The notes under the pieces are model-generated. The model was not told the origin of the DNA. It did not search any database and worked only from the letters and a program-made list of their open reading frames with translations. Shown piece by piece: positions 55,857-64,000 of a stretch of DNA of 64,000 nucleotides (position 1 is its first letter; the number at the start of each line of letters is the position of its first letter). The position numbers and the translations under genes were made by a program. The stretch spans positions 62,001 to 126,000 of the forward strand of contig LADW01000031.1 in assembly GCA_000961695.1 (NCBI GenBank). Direction: 5' to 3'. This DNA comes from Hyphomonadaceae bacterium BRH_c29 (GTDB lineage Bacteria; Pseudomonadota; Alphaproteobacteria; Caulobacterales; Hyphomonadaceae).

Positions 55857-57767
55857 ATGTTGAAACAAGCAACGGCTCTGGCCGTGATCATGGCGCTCAC
55901 CGCTTGCGGCGGCAGCGGCGACCAGACTGACAAAGCGGCAACAGACGGGAAGACGGCCAGCGAGACCGGCCAGGTCAACCGGACGGATGGTTACAATCCG
56001 GACCGCAACGCCTATTTCGGCGACCTGCACATACACACGCGCTCCAGTTTCGACGCCTATATTTTCAACGTCCGGCGCACGGCGGAAGACGCCTATCGTT
56101 TTGCACAGGGCGAGACGATCCAGCACCCGTCCGGCTTTGATATGACCATCGCGGGCGGCCCGCTCGATTTCTACACCGTGACCGACCATGCCGAATATCT
56201 CGGCATCCTGCCGGCCATGGACACGCCCGGAACGAAGCTGTCCGAACTGCCGCGCGCCAAGGAAATGTTCTCCACCGATCCGGCGAAGATCGTGGCCGCC
56301 TTCCAGGGCGTCGGCGCCTCCGTGCGCAGCGGCGAGCCCATAGAGGACATGTATGACCTCGACACGATGAACTCGGTCTGGATACAGAACGTCGCGGCGG
56401 CGGACAAATACTACCAGCCCGGCAAGTTCACGACCTTTGCGGCCTATGAGTTCACGTCCGTGACCTCGCCGGACGAGAATGGCGGCTTTGGCGGCGGCAA
56501 CCTGCACCGCAACGTCTTCTTCAAGGGCAAGGCGCCGGTACGCGCCTTCTCAACGCTCGATTCCACCAATCCGGAAGACCTCTGGGACTGGATGGATGCT
56601 CAGCGCGAAGCCGGCATGGAAGTGATCTCGATCCCACACAATTCGAATGTATCCGATGGTCAGATGTTCCGCCTGGAAACATATGATGGCGAGCCGATGG
56701 ACACAGCTTACGCGGAACAGCGCATGCGCAACGAACCGCTGGTGGAAGTCACGCAGGTGAAAGGTACCAGTGAAACCCACCCGGATCTGTCGCCGAATGA
56801 TGAATGGGCCAATTTCGAAATTTACGACCAGCTGCTCGGCTCCTATGTCGTCGGCGCGACCAGCGGATCCTATGTCCGCGAAGCCTATCGGAATGGCCTG
56901 AAGCTGCAGGAAGAGAAGGGTTTTGACCCGTTCCACTTCGGCCTGGTCGCCGCTTCTGACAGCCATGTCGCGGGTGGGTCTTATTCCGAGGCGGACTATT
57001 GGTCCAAGATCGGCATTGTGGACGGCACGCCTGTCGCGCGCGGATCGGTCCCCTTCCCCGGGACAACCGGATGGGATGACCAGCCGGCGGACAATCCCGT
57101 CGTGATCAACGCCAAGAACTGGTTTTCCCGCTGGGCCGCCAGCGGCCTGACCGGCGTCTGGGCCGAAGAAAATACGCGCGAGGCGATCTTCGACGCCTTC
57201 CGCCGCAAGGAAACCTACGCCACCACAGGCCCGCGCATGAAGGTGCGCTTCTTCGGTGGCTTCGGCTATGACAAGGCCATGCTGAACTCCGCCAATCTGG
57301 CACATGAGGCCTATCAAGGCGGCGTACCGATGGGCGGCGATCTTGTCGGCACCGGTGATGCACCAGCCTTCATCGCCTGGGCCCAACGTGATCCGAATGG
57401 CGGCACGCTGCAGCGCCTGCAAGTGGTCAAGGTGACCAGCGAAGGCGAAGAGGTGATTGACGTGGCTTGTGACAATGGCGCACCCGATCCGTCCACGCGA
57501 CGCTGCACCGACAATGGCGCCAGTGTCGACCTGACCAGCTGCACACCATCGAACCAGGGCGCGAGCGAGCTGAAAGTGCTGTGGCGAGATCCGGATTTCG
57601 ACCCGGCCACCCGCGCGACCTATTATGTCCGCGTGCTGGAGAACCCTTCCTGCCGCTGGTCGACCTGGGAAGCCATGCGCAATGGCACCCCGCCCCGGCC
57701 TGATGTGCCGGAAACGATCCAGGAGCGGGCCTATACTTCGCCGATCTGGTACATTCCCGGCGGCTGA
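55857..57767 (+). CDS. DUF3604 lipoprotein (PHP-like metal-dependent hydrolase)
   Basis: The 636-residue protein has a lipoprotein signal (LTACGG, Cys17) and a PHP-like metal site. The visible set is GDLHIHTRSS (His58, His60), YTVTDHAEYLG (Asp110-His111, Glu113), His219, His263 in IPHNSNVSDG and AASDSHVAG. These correspond to the HxH, DHxE and His/Asp ligands of PHP phosphoesterases. DUF3604 has no proven function, so the metal hydrolase role is inference. ATG 55857 has GGGAGG five bases upstream; ATG 55854 would be too close. Downstream come a PpiC-like and a HupE/UreJ-like gene, so this is one transcript. Confidence 0.85.
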   Translation: MLKQATALAVIMALTACGGSGDQTDKAATDGKTASETGQVNRTDGYNPDRNAYFGDLHIHTRSSFDAYIFNVRRTAEDAYRFAQGETIQHPSGFDMTIAGGPLDFYTVTDHAEYLGILPAMDTPGTKLSELPRAKEMFSTDPAKIVAAFQGVGASVRSGEPIEDMYDLDTMNSVWIQNVAAADKYYQPGKFTTFAAYEFTSVTSPDENGGFGGGNLHRNVFFKGKAPVRAFSTLDSTNPEDLWDWMDAQREAGMEVISIPHNSNVSDGQMFRLETYDGEPMDTAYAEQRMRNEPLVEVTQVKGTSETHPDLSPNDEWANFEIYDQLLGSYVVGATSGSYVREAYRNGLKLQEEKGFDPFHFGLVAASDSHVAGGSYSEADYWSKIGIVDGTPVARGSVPFPGTTGWDDQPADNPVVINAKNWFSRWAASGLTGVWAEENTREAIFDAFRRKETYATTGPRMKVRFFGGFGYDKAMLNSANLAHEAYQGGVPMGGDLVGTGDAPAFIAWAQRDPNGGTLQRLQVVKVTSEGEEVIDVACDNGAPDPSTRRCTDNGASVDLTSCTPSNQGASELKVLWRDPDFDPATRATYYVRVLENPSCRWSTWEAMRNGTPPRPDVPETIQERAYTSPIWYIPGG

Positions 57768-57784
57768 CGGAACAGGACAACGCC

Positions 57785-58651
57785 TTGACTGAGAAGACGG
57801 AACCGGCGCGCCGCTTGCCCGTGCTGCTGCGCGAGCCTCTGGTGCATTTCATTCTGGCGGCGCTCGCCGTGTTCATCGCCTGGAACGCCGTGTCGGCCAC
57901 GCGCGCGAGCGAGGCCCGCACGATCCGGGTGTCGACGGCAGACCTGGAGCGCCTCGCCTCGATCTATGCAGCCGAATCCGGCGCTCTGCCCTCCGGTGAG
58001 GACATGGTGGCCATGGTCAATGACTATGTGCGCGATGAAGCCCTCGCCCGGGAGGCCAAGCGGCTGGGCCTGGACGAGGGGGACACGATCATCACGCGGC
58101 GCCTTGCCCAGAAGATGACCTTCATGGTCGCCGACCTTGCCAGGGAGACCGAACCCGATGAGGCCGTGCTGCGGGACTGGTACGAAGCTCATGCCGACCG
58201 GTTCACCGATCCGCAAATGCTGACTTTCCAGCACGTCTTCTTCAGTCAGGACGTACGGGGCGCGGCGGCAACGACGGATGCAAAGGCCGCTCTGGCAAGC
58301 TTGAACACTGGCGGCGACTGGCGCGCGACAGGTGACCCGTTCATGCTGCAGCGCGCTTATGGTGACCTGCCAGTCCGGGAAGTCGTCCGCCTGTTCGGGG
58401 CAGACTTCGCCACGGTGCTGGCGGCGATGCCAGCGTCTGACCAATGGACCGGGCCGGTTACATCCGCCCTCGGCGTGCACCTCGTGAAAGTTACTGCGAA
58501 CACACCGGCTCGCCTGCCGCCCTTCGAGCAGGTGCGCGATGCTGTCATGGCCGACCGGCAGGACGAGACCCGCCGCGAACAGAACGAACAGGCCATCCAG
58601 GACATCATCGCCCGCTACAAGGTCGAGGTCGAAGGCATCAATGCCGACTAA
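57785..58651 (+). CDS. PpiC/parvulin-like peptidylprolyl isomerase, membrane-anchored
   Basis: The 288-residue protein has one N-terminal transmembrane helix (FILAALAVFIAWNAVS). A helical SurA/PpiD-like arm (about 45-120) follows. The parvulin-type region (QMLTFQHVFFSQDVRGAAA then LPVREVVRLFGADF and SALGVHLVKVTA) completes it. TTG 57785 is the start, with AGGA seven bases upstream. It lies 17 bp after the DUF3604 gene and its stop overlaps the HupE start by 11 bp, so it may assist folding of the neighbouring exported or membrane protein. Confidence 0.85.
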   Translation: MTEKTEPARRLPVLLREPLVHFILAALAVFIAWNAVSATRASEARTIRVSTADLERLASIYAAESGALPSGEDMVAMVNDYVRDEALAREAKRLGLDEGDTIITRRLAQKMTFMVADLARETEPDEAVLRDWYEAHADRFTDPQMLTFQHVFFSQDVRGAAATTDAKAALASLNTGGDWRATGDPFMLQRAYGDLPVREVVRLFGADFATVLAAMPASDQWTGPVTSALGVHLVKVTANTPARLPPFEQVRDAVMADRQDETRREQNEQAIQDIIARYKVEVEGINAD

Positions 58652-59645
58652 CGCCGGCATGGTCCGCCTGCTGGCCCTGTCCCTGGCTGGCCTGTGCATG
58701 TGGCTTCTGCTGCCTGCACCGGCGGCTGCGCATGAAGTGCGCCCGGCCTATCTGGAAGTCATCGAGACAGCCCCCGGCGCTTATGACGTGACCTGGAAGC
58801 AACCCGTTCTGGACGGGCGGCGCCTGAAGCTGGACCCCGTCTTTCCCGAGACCTGCGAGCGCCAAGGTGAACACGTCGTCTCGGCTGGCGGAACCCTGGT
58901 GCAACGCTGGACCACCGCTTGCGATCTCAATCAGGGGGAAATCCGGATCGATGGTCTGAACCGCACCCTGACGGACGTGTTCGTTCGCATCGACCGGCTG
59001 GAAGGCGACGATATCGGCACGGTGCTGCGCCCGACAACGCCCTCGCTGGATCTCACGGTTCCCACCGGCGCACCTGTCGCGACCTATTTCCGGATCGGTG
59101 TCGAGCATATCCTGTTCGGCTGGGACCATCTTCTCTTCGTGCTGGGCATGGTCTTGCTGGTGCGTCCCCGCCAGCTCTTGCTGACTCTGACCGCCTTCAC
59201 CGTGGCGCACTCGATCACGCTCGCCTCGGCCACGCTGGGCGGTATCACCCTGCCCGGCCCGCCGGTTGAGATCACCATCGCCATGAGCATCGCCCTTCTG
59301 GGCGCAGAGGCGATCCATCGGATCAAGGGCTGGAACACGCTCAGCCAGAAGATTCCGTGGGCCATCGCGTTCGGCTTCGGTCTGATCCACGGCTTTGGCT
59401 TTGCGGGGGCATTGTCAGAAATCGGCCTGCCCAAGGGGGCAGAGGCGCTGGCGCTGTTACTGTTCAATCTGGGCGTCGAGGCCGGGCAGGTCCTGTTCGT
59501 CGGCTGCGTGCTGGCGCTCGCCTTCGTGTTCCACAAGCTCGCCGCAAAGCGCATGGTGCTGGCACGCACGGTGCTCGCCTATTTCATCGGCTTCATGGGC
59601 AGCTATTGGGCCATCGAGCGCATCGCCGGGGCCTTCTTCTCCTAG
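58641..59645 (+). CDS. HupE/UreJ-family membrane protein
   Basis: The 334-residue protein has a signal peptide ending in PAAAHEVRP and a periplasmic part (about 25-150). Six or more membrane helices follow, with HILFGWDHLLFVLGMVL, AHSITLASATLGG and FGLIHGFGFAGAL, the histidine set of HupE/UreJ proteins that move nickel or related metals. The start is ATG 58641, with GAAGG five bases upstream, overlapping the PpiC-like gene. No urease or hydrogenase genes are close, so the metal role is uncertain. A convergent TauE/SafE gene ends 6 bp away. Confidence 0.88.
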   Translation: MPTNAGMVRLLALSLAGLCMWLLLPAPAAAHEVRPAYLEVIETAPGAYDVTWKQPVLDGRRLKLDPVFPETCERQGEHVVSAGGTLVQRWTTACDLNQGEIRIDGLNRTLTDVFVRIDRLEGDDIGTVLRPTTPSLDLTVPTGAPVATYFRIGVEHILFGWDHLLFVLGMVLLVRPRQLLLTLTAFTVAHSITLASATLGGITLPGPPVEITIAMSIALLGAEAIHRIKGWNTLSQKIPWAIAFGFGLIHGFGFAGALSEIGLPKGAEALALLLFNLGVEAGQVLFVGCVLALAFVFHKLAAKRMVLARTVLAYFIGFMGSYWAIERIAGAFFS

Positions 59646-59651
59646 AGAAGA

Positions 59652-60473
59652 TCAGAGGCCCAGCGCCTTCCACAACATGCGCGCGGCCACGACTGCCAGC
59701 AGGATCGCGAACATCCGGCGCAGACGAGCCGCGTCCAGCTTGTGCGCCAGAGCCGCCCCAACCGGGGCCATGGTGACGGTAAACAGCGAGATCAGCGCGA
59801 ACGCGGCCAGGTTCACATGGCCGAGCGAAAATGGTGGCAGCCCCTCCCGTCCCCAGCCGATGAAGATCGCCGCGATGGCGGACGGCAGTCCGATGGCCAC
59901 GCCCCAACCCGCTGCTGTTGCGACCGCCTGGTGGATCGGGCGGCCATAGAGCGTCATCAGGCTGACGCCAAACGTGCCGCCACCGATCCCCATCAGCGCC
60001 GACAGCGCCCCGACCGTGCTGCCCAGAACGGCCCGCAGCGGCCCCTTCGGCATGTCGTCGGCCAGCCGCCAGCTGGGGCGGCCAAAGAAGAGCTGTGCCG
60101 ACAGAATGAAGGCCAGAGAGCCGAAAATGCCGAGCAGTGCACGCTTTGACAGGAAGCCCGTCATCGACATGCCCGCAAGCGCCCCGATCACGATCCATGG
60201 CGCCCAGCCGCGAATGATCGACCAGTCGACCGCCCCATGTTTGTTGTGCGCCATCACACTGCGCGCCGAGGTGAGAATGATCGTGGCAAGCGACGTGGAC
60301 ACGGCCACATGCATCGCTGTTTCGCCATAGCCCATGGCATCGAACAGGAAGTACAGCACGGGCACGATGATCGCCCCGCCGCCTATGCCGAACAGGCCCG
60401 CCGCAAGGCCTGCCGCGATCCCCGCCAGCACCAGAGCCAGCAGCAAAGGGCCATACTGAACGACGAGTTCCAT
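59652..60473 (-). CDS. TauE/SafE-family exporter
   Basis: The 273-residue protein has about eight membrane helices in two related halves, each with the family Gly-rich motif: AAGLAAGLFGIGGGAIIVPV (residues about 20-40) and STVGALSALMGIGGGTFGVS. Members export sulfite, sulfoacetate or other organic anions, and some are permeases for small acids. The substrate is unknown. It converges with the HupE/UreJ gene 6 bp away, and its start faces the possible small ORF at 60539. Confidence 0.93.
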   Translation of the reverse strand: MELVVQYGPLLLALVLAGIAAGLAAGLFGIGGGAIIVPVLYFLFDAMGYGETAMHVAVSTSLATIILTSARSVMAHNKHGAVDWSIIRGWAPWIVIGALAGMSMTGFLSKRALLGIFGSLAFILSAQLFFGRPSWRLADDMPKGPLRAVLGSTVGALSALMGIGGGTFGVSLMTLYGRPIHQAVATAAGWGVAIGLPSAIAAIFIGWGREGLPPFSLGHVNLAAFALISLFTVTMAPVGAALAHKLDAARLRRMFAILLAVVAARMLWKALGL

Positions 60474-60538
60474 ACTGCTACGCCTCCGCCTGGGCTGTGC
60501 GGTAACCGGATAAAGACTTGGCGGGAAGGTATTTTTTC

Positions 60539-60694
60539 ATGCGCAATATGTGCCCGAACTCCGGGGCGCTGACCAGCGCCGAACGTCGTAACCTGCTGAA
60601 CGCTCTACACAGCGCGCGCCTCCCCATAGGCGATCACACGGTCAGATATTACCAGAAGCTTGCGTTCGGTAAGGGAAATTTGCCCGCCATTTAG
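60539..60694 (+). CDS. Possible 51-residue small protein
   Basis: An ATG frame (MRNMCPNSGALTSAERRNLL and on to LPAI) is preceded by GGGAAGG with nine bases to the start, and ends at TAG 60692-60694. The product is basic and has no membrane segment. Its codon third positions are mixed, so coding is not certain. It occupies most of the gap between the divergent TauE/SafE gene and the VWA protein gene. Confidence 0.35.
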   Translation: MRNMCPNSGALTSAERRNLLNALHSARLPIGDHTVRYYQKLAFGKGNLPAI

Positions 60695-60754
60695 GGCGAT
60701 AGAAACGATAATTCCCGATAGTCGCCCCAAATGCTCCAAGAGTGGGACAGGGCA

Positions 60755-62113
60755 ATGCTGAACAAGCTGAACACATGGGCCGACAATCGCGAAGGCAACG
60801 TTGCGATCATCATGGGTATCGCGATCGTACCGATTCTTGTTCTGGTCGGGATCGCAATCGATCTTCAGAACACGAACACAAGCCGGTCGTTCATCCAATA
60901 CTCGATCGACAATGCCGTGATCGCCGGGGCCCGGGAAATGCAGGCTGGCGCCTCCGAAAAGGAGATCACCGCCTATATCAACAAGTTCGTCGATGGCGTG
61001 GTGAAAGCGAAGAATTACGCCATCACCTGCAAACCCGTCGAGGTGACCTACACCAATGGCAAGCAGAATATCGATGCGACGATCAAGTGCGCGCAGGAAA
61101 CCACGCTGACCGAATTGATCGGCTACCACTATCTGGATTTCACCGTCACTTCTGGCTCGACCTACGGGATCGGGAATGTCGACGTAGCCTTCGTGTTCGA
61201 CATCTCGGGCTCGATGGGCACCACCAAAATGAACAACCTCAAGGACGCGGCCTATGATGCGGTCGATGTCCTTCTACCCAAGAATTCGAGTGAACAATTG
61301 GGGAAGGTCCGCCTCGGCATGACGTCCTATTCGACCATGGCCGATGCTGGCGACTATTTTACAAAAGTTACGAACGAAAATCCGACACGCACTTACTATG
61401 ACACGGACACAGGTACAGAAAAGGTCTGTGTGAAGTACAACAAAAAGGGCAAGTGCAAGAAGTGGAGCTCTTCGAGCGGCACAGTCACCGTGAGCAAGAC
61501 CGTGACCAACACTTGCGTTAAGGAACGACTCGACAAGGAAGCATTTACGGATGCAGACCCTGGCCCATTTGCCTGGATTGAACCTGCTGAAGCGTTTTAC
61601 GACTCCAAATACAATAGTTGGAGCGTTGAATCCTGCAACCCGATTCCCCCCCTTCCGTTGACGGATGACCGGACCGATCTGAACCAATACATCAAGGACC
61701 TCAAAGCCAGTGGCAGCACGGCAGGCCATATTGGGATCGCGTGGGGCTGGTATCTGCTCGCACCAGACTGGAAGAGCGTCTGGCCGTCCGCTTCAAAGCC
61801 ACTCGGTTACAAGGATCCTGATTCGGCCAAGGCCATGATCGTTATGACAGATGGCGAATTCAATGCCTGGTACAATGATGATGAGGGAGACGGCAACTCT
61901 TTCGACCAGGCAAAACTGCTGTGCGACAATATCAAGAAAGAGGGCGTGCGCATCTACACAGTCGCCTTTCAGGCGCCCAAGTCCGGTAAGGAAGTTCTCG
62001 AATACTGCGCTTCCGGAACGGAATACGCCTTCACGCCCGACAGCGCGGACGAACTGAAGGACGCCTATACGAAGATCGCGCAGTCAATTTCAGACCTGCG
62101 TATCCGTTACTAA
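60755..62113 (+). CDS. TadG-like pilus/VWA-domain protein
   Basis: The 452-residue protein has a short N-terminus with a TadE-type hydrophobic segment (EGNVAIIMGIAIVPILVLVG). A VWA domain follows, with metal site DISGSMG (149-155), and the second-half motif TDGEFNAWYND. A Lys/Thr/Cys-rich insert lies at about 215-270 (KVCVKYNKKGKCKKWSS and on). This is the usual form of TadG proteins of Flp pili, yet no other tad genes are nearby. ATG 60755 is chosen (GGGA seven bases upstream) over 60731. The insert region is AT-richer than its surroundings. Confidence 0.85.
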   Translation: MLNKLNTWADNREGNVAIIMGIAIVPILVLVGIAIDLQNTNTSRSFIQYSIDNAVIAGAREMQAGASEKEITAYINKFVDGVVKAKNYAITCKPVEVTYTNGKQNIDATIKCAQETTLTELIGYHYLDFTVTSGSTYGIGNVDVAFVFDISGSMGTTKMNNLKDAAYDAVDVLLPKNSSEQLGKVRLGMTSYSTMADAGDYFTKVTNENPTRTYYDTDTGTEKVCVKYNKKGKCKKWSSSSGTVTVSKTVTNTCVKERLDKEAFTDADPGPFAWIEPAEAFYDSKYNSWSVESCNPIPPLPLTDDRTDLNQYIKDLKASGSTAGHIGIAWGWYLLAPDWKSVWPSASKPLGYKDPDSAKAMIVMTDGEFNAWYNDDEGDGNSFDQAKLLCDNIKKEGVRIYTVAFQAPKSGKEVLEYCASGTEYAFTPDSADELKDAYTKIAQSISDLRIRY

Positions 62114-62134
62114 GACCCGGATTGGCGGGGCCGC

Positions 62135-63931
62135 TCAGGTGAGCGACAGCCCCGCCAGTTCGCCCGCATCCCGCCAGCCTTTCAGAATGGCGAAATACGG
62201 ATCCGGCCCGGCCCCGTAAGACGCATCCTGACGGCTCCGGTCTCCCGGCTTGCCCTCATTGTTGTAATAGCCCGGCGTACATTCCTGCAGGAATTTTTCG
62301 CGCAGCTGCGCCTTGTCGATGATCGTATCGACCCAGGCCTGCTCAGCCTCTTCGGTCAGTTCGAACCGGCCCGCCTGGCGCGCCTTCGTTTCCGCCAGCG
62401 TATACCCGATCTGCACGCCCTGCTCAGCCAGAAGGTGAGGATAGTTCGCCGTGAAGCCGGCCTGTCCCGGCCCCATGACGAAGAGGTTCGGGAAACCGTG
62501 CACGAACAGACCATGCTGGCTGCGCATGCCGTTACTCCACGCGTCCGCCAGTGATACGCCACCCCGCCCAACCGGATTATAGCCCGCTCTGCGCGTATAG
62601 TCGGTGCCGACTTCGAAGCCGGTGGCGTAGACGAGGCAGTCGATTTTGTGCGCCTTGCCGTTCACAATGATGCTGTCTTCGGTGATGGCTTCAACGCCTT
62701 GCCCTTCCGTATCGACCAGAGTGACATTCTCCCGATTGAAAGCGGCGAGATAGTCATCGTGGAAACAGGGGCGTTTACAGAACTGACGATACCAGGGCTT
62801 CAGCACGGCGGCTGTTTCCGGATCGGCCACGATCTCGTCCACTCGGGCACGCACCTGTTCCATCTTCTTGAAGTCGGCCAGTTCGGCCAGCTCTGCGAGT
62901 TTCTCCGGTGAGAGGTTCCGGTTACCTTCCTGCATCGCGATGAGAAGGATGTTGCGGATAATGTCTGTCCACCCGTCCTTGACCAGATCAACCGGCGCGA
63001 ACCCACCCGAGACGAGCGTGTTGAAATTCTCCATACGCGCTTTCTGCCAGCCGGGTTTCAACGATTTCACCCAGGCATCATCGGTTAGCCGGTCGCCGCG
63101 ATAGTCCACCGATGACGGCGTACGCTGGAAGACGAAAAGCTGCTTCGCGCCGCGCGCCAGGTGCGGCACGCATTGCACGGCTGTTGCGCCGGTGCCGATA
63201 ATGCCGACCACTTTGTCGGACAGCTTGTCCAGCCCGCCCGCGCAATCGCCGCCTGTATAGGCATAGTCCCAGCGGCTTGTGTGGAAGGCATGCCCCTTGA
63301 AGCTTTCAACGCCCGGAATACCCGGCAGCTTCGGCCGGTTCAGCGGGCCATTGGACATGACCACATATTGCGCCGTGAAGGCATCGCCGCGATTGGTCTC
63401 CACCAGCCAGGCGTTCTTCTCTTCCTGCCAGGTGAGGCCGGTGATCTCCGTGCCCAGAAGGGCGTTCCGATAGAGATCAAAGTGACGTGCGATGCGGCGG
63501 GAATGTTCGAGGATTTCCGGCGCGCGGGAGTATTTCTCAACCGGCATGTAGCCGGTCTCCTCGAGCAACGGCAGGTAGATATAGCTCTCGATATCGCACG
63601 CTGCGCCGGGATAGCGGTTCCAGTACCAGGTACCGCCAAAGTCGCCGCCCTTCTCCACCATGCGGATATCGTCAAAGCCGGCCTCGCGCAGCTTCGCAGC
63701 TGCCAGCAGTCCGCCAAATCCGCCGCCGATGACGCACACTTCGACATGGTCGGTGACCGGGTCGCGCGGCTCGAATTCGCAATACGGATCATCGATGAAG
63801 TGGGCGAAGTCGCCCGCCATGTTCACGTACTGGTCGTTGCCTTCGGTGCGCACGCGCTTGTCCCGCTCGGCGCGATACTTGTCGCGCAGGACATCCGGGT
63901 CAAATGCCTCCGGCCTTGCATCATCTGCCAT
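62135..63931 (-). CDS. Flavin-containing monooxygenase, Baeyer-Villiger type
   Basis: A 598-residue FAD/NADPH enzyme that inserts one oxygen into ketones or oxidises soft heteroatoms. The FAD site GGGFGG (69-74), the fingerprint F-x-G-x3-H-x3-W (Phe211, His217, Trp221 in [13 protein letters not shown]) and the NADPH site [11 protein letters not shown] (243-253) are present. The C-terminal [15 protein letters not shown] is typical. Asp replaces the usual Pro after the fingerprint Trp. AGGAGG sits eight bases before the ATG. The substrate is unknown. It converges with the VWA gene 21 bp away. Confidence 0.93.
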   Translation of the reverse strand: MADDARPEAFDPDVLRDKYRAERDKRVRTEGNDQYVNMAGDFAHFIDDPYCEFEPRDPVTDHVEVCVIGGGFGGLLAAAKLREAGFDDIRMVEKGGDFGGTWYWNRYPGAACDIESYIYLPLLEETGYMPVEKYSRAPEILEHSRRIARHFDLYRNALLGTEITGLTWQEEKNAWLVETNRGDAFTAQYVVMSNGPLNRPKLPGIPGVESFKGHAFHTSRWDYAYTGGDCAGGLDKLSDKVVGIIGTGATAVQCVPHLARGAKQLFVFQRTPSSVDYRGDRLTDDAWVKSLKPGWQKARMENFNTLVSGGFAPVDLVKDGWTDIIRNILLIAMQEGNRNLSPEKLAELAELADFKKMEQVRARVDEIVADPETAAVLKPWYRQFCKRPCFHDDYLAAFNRENVTLVDTEGQGVEAITEDSIIVNGKAHKIDCLVYATGFEVGTDYTRRAGYNPVGRGGVSLADAWSNGMRSQHGLFVHGFPNLFVMGPGQAGFTANYPHLLAEQGVQIGYTLAETKARQAGRFELTEEAEQAWVDTIIDKAQLREKFLQECTPGYYNNEGKPGDRSRQDASYGAGPDPYFAILKGWRDAGELAGLSLT

Positions 63932-64000
63932 GCCCGTTTCCTCCTGAATATGCGTGCCTGGATCTGATGCCCGGCTGAGACCAGTTTACTGTACCGGGAC

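Overview
The window looks like the chromosome of a GC-rich alphaproteobacterium, most likely from the Hyphomonadaceae/Caulobacterales side. That is an inference from overall coding style, an UrcA-family protein, a CC_3452-like small exported protein, two TonB-dependent receptors, and RNA polymerase and ribosomal proteins of alphaproteobacterial type. I see no phage, insertion sequence, CRISPR array, rRNA or tRNA gene.

Region 1 (1-20.9 kb) is almost entirely minus-strand. In transcription order it runs: an OmpA/BON envelope protein, a coiled-coil hyperacidic membrane protein, an M48 lipoprotein protease, then rplK-rplA, rplJ-rplL-rpoB-rpoC, a 65-residue membrane peptide, and rpsL-rpsG-fusA-tuf. 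Promoters (before rplK and rpsL), terminators (after rplA, rpoC and tuf) and hairpins in the leaders and spacers divide this translation/transcription block into at least three units. nusG-secE and the S10 operon, frequent neighbours elsewhere, are absent.

Region 2 (21-36.4 kb) holds two overlapping RNA methyltransferase genes, a 996-residue TonB receptor, a DUF3667-type zinc-ribbon membrane protein with an orphan oligopeptide-binding lipoprotein, an MscS channel, a Gfo/Idh/MocA oxidoreductase behind a perfect 11-bp inverted repeat, a tryptophanase, and a zinc-dependent phospholipase C-like protein with a hyperacidic linker and a C-terminal helix-hairpin-helix domain. The Shine-Dalgarno of that last gene lies in a perfect 11-bp hairpin.

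Region 3 (36.4-53.2 kb) is metabolic and accessory: acyl-CoA dehydrogenase, UrcA and CC_3452-like exported proteins, a VOC protein, a DhlA-type haloalkane dehalogenase, a Nudix hydrolase, PEP carboxykinase, thiolase, an acyltransferase, a thioredoxin-like lipoprotein, a Pro/Glu-rich protein of unknown function, a second TonB receptor and TrkH.

Region 4 (53.4-64 kb) has a leucine-dehydrogenase-like enzyme, a universal stress protein pair, a DUF3604/PpiC-like/HupE-UreJ gene set facing a TauE/SafE exporter, a possible 51-residue small ORF, a TadG-like VWA protein and a Baeyer-Villiger-type flavin monooxygenase.

The least explained material is: the two unrelated proteins that share a hyperacidic linker plus a C-terminal HhH domain; the Shine-Dalgarno-trapping hairpin at 36.3 kb; the 29-bp dyad at 31.6 kb; the four 11-bp TATAA repeats at 22.8 kb; and the DUF3604-PpiC-HupE cluster.
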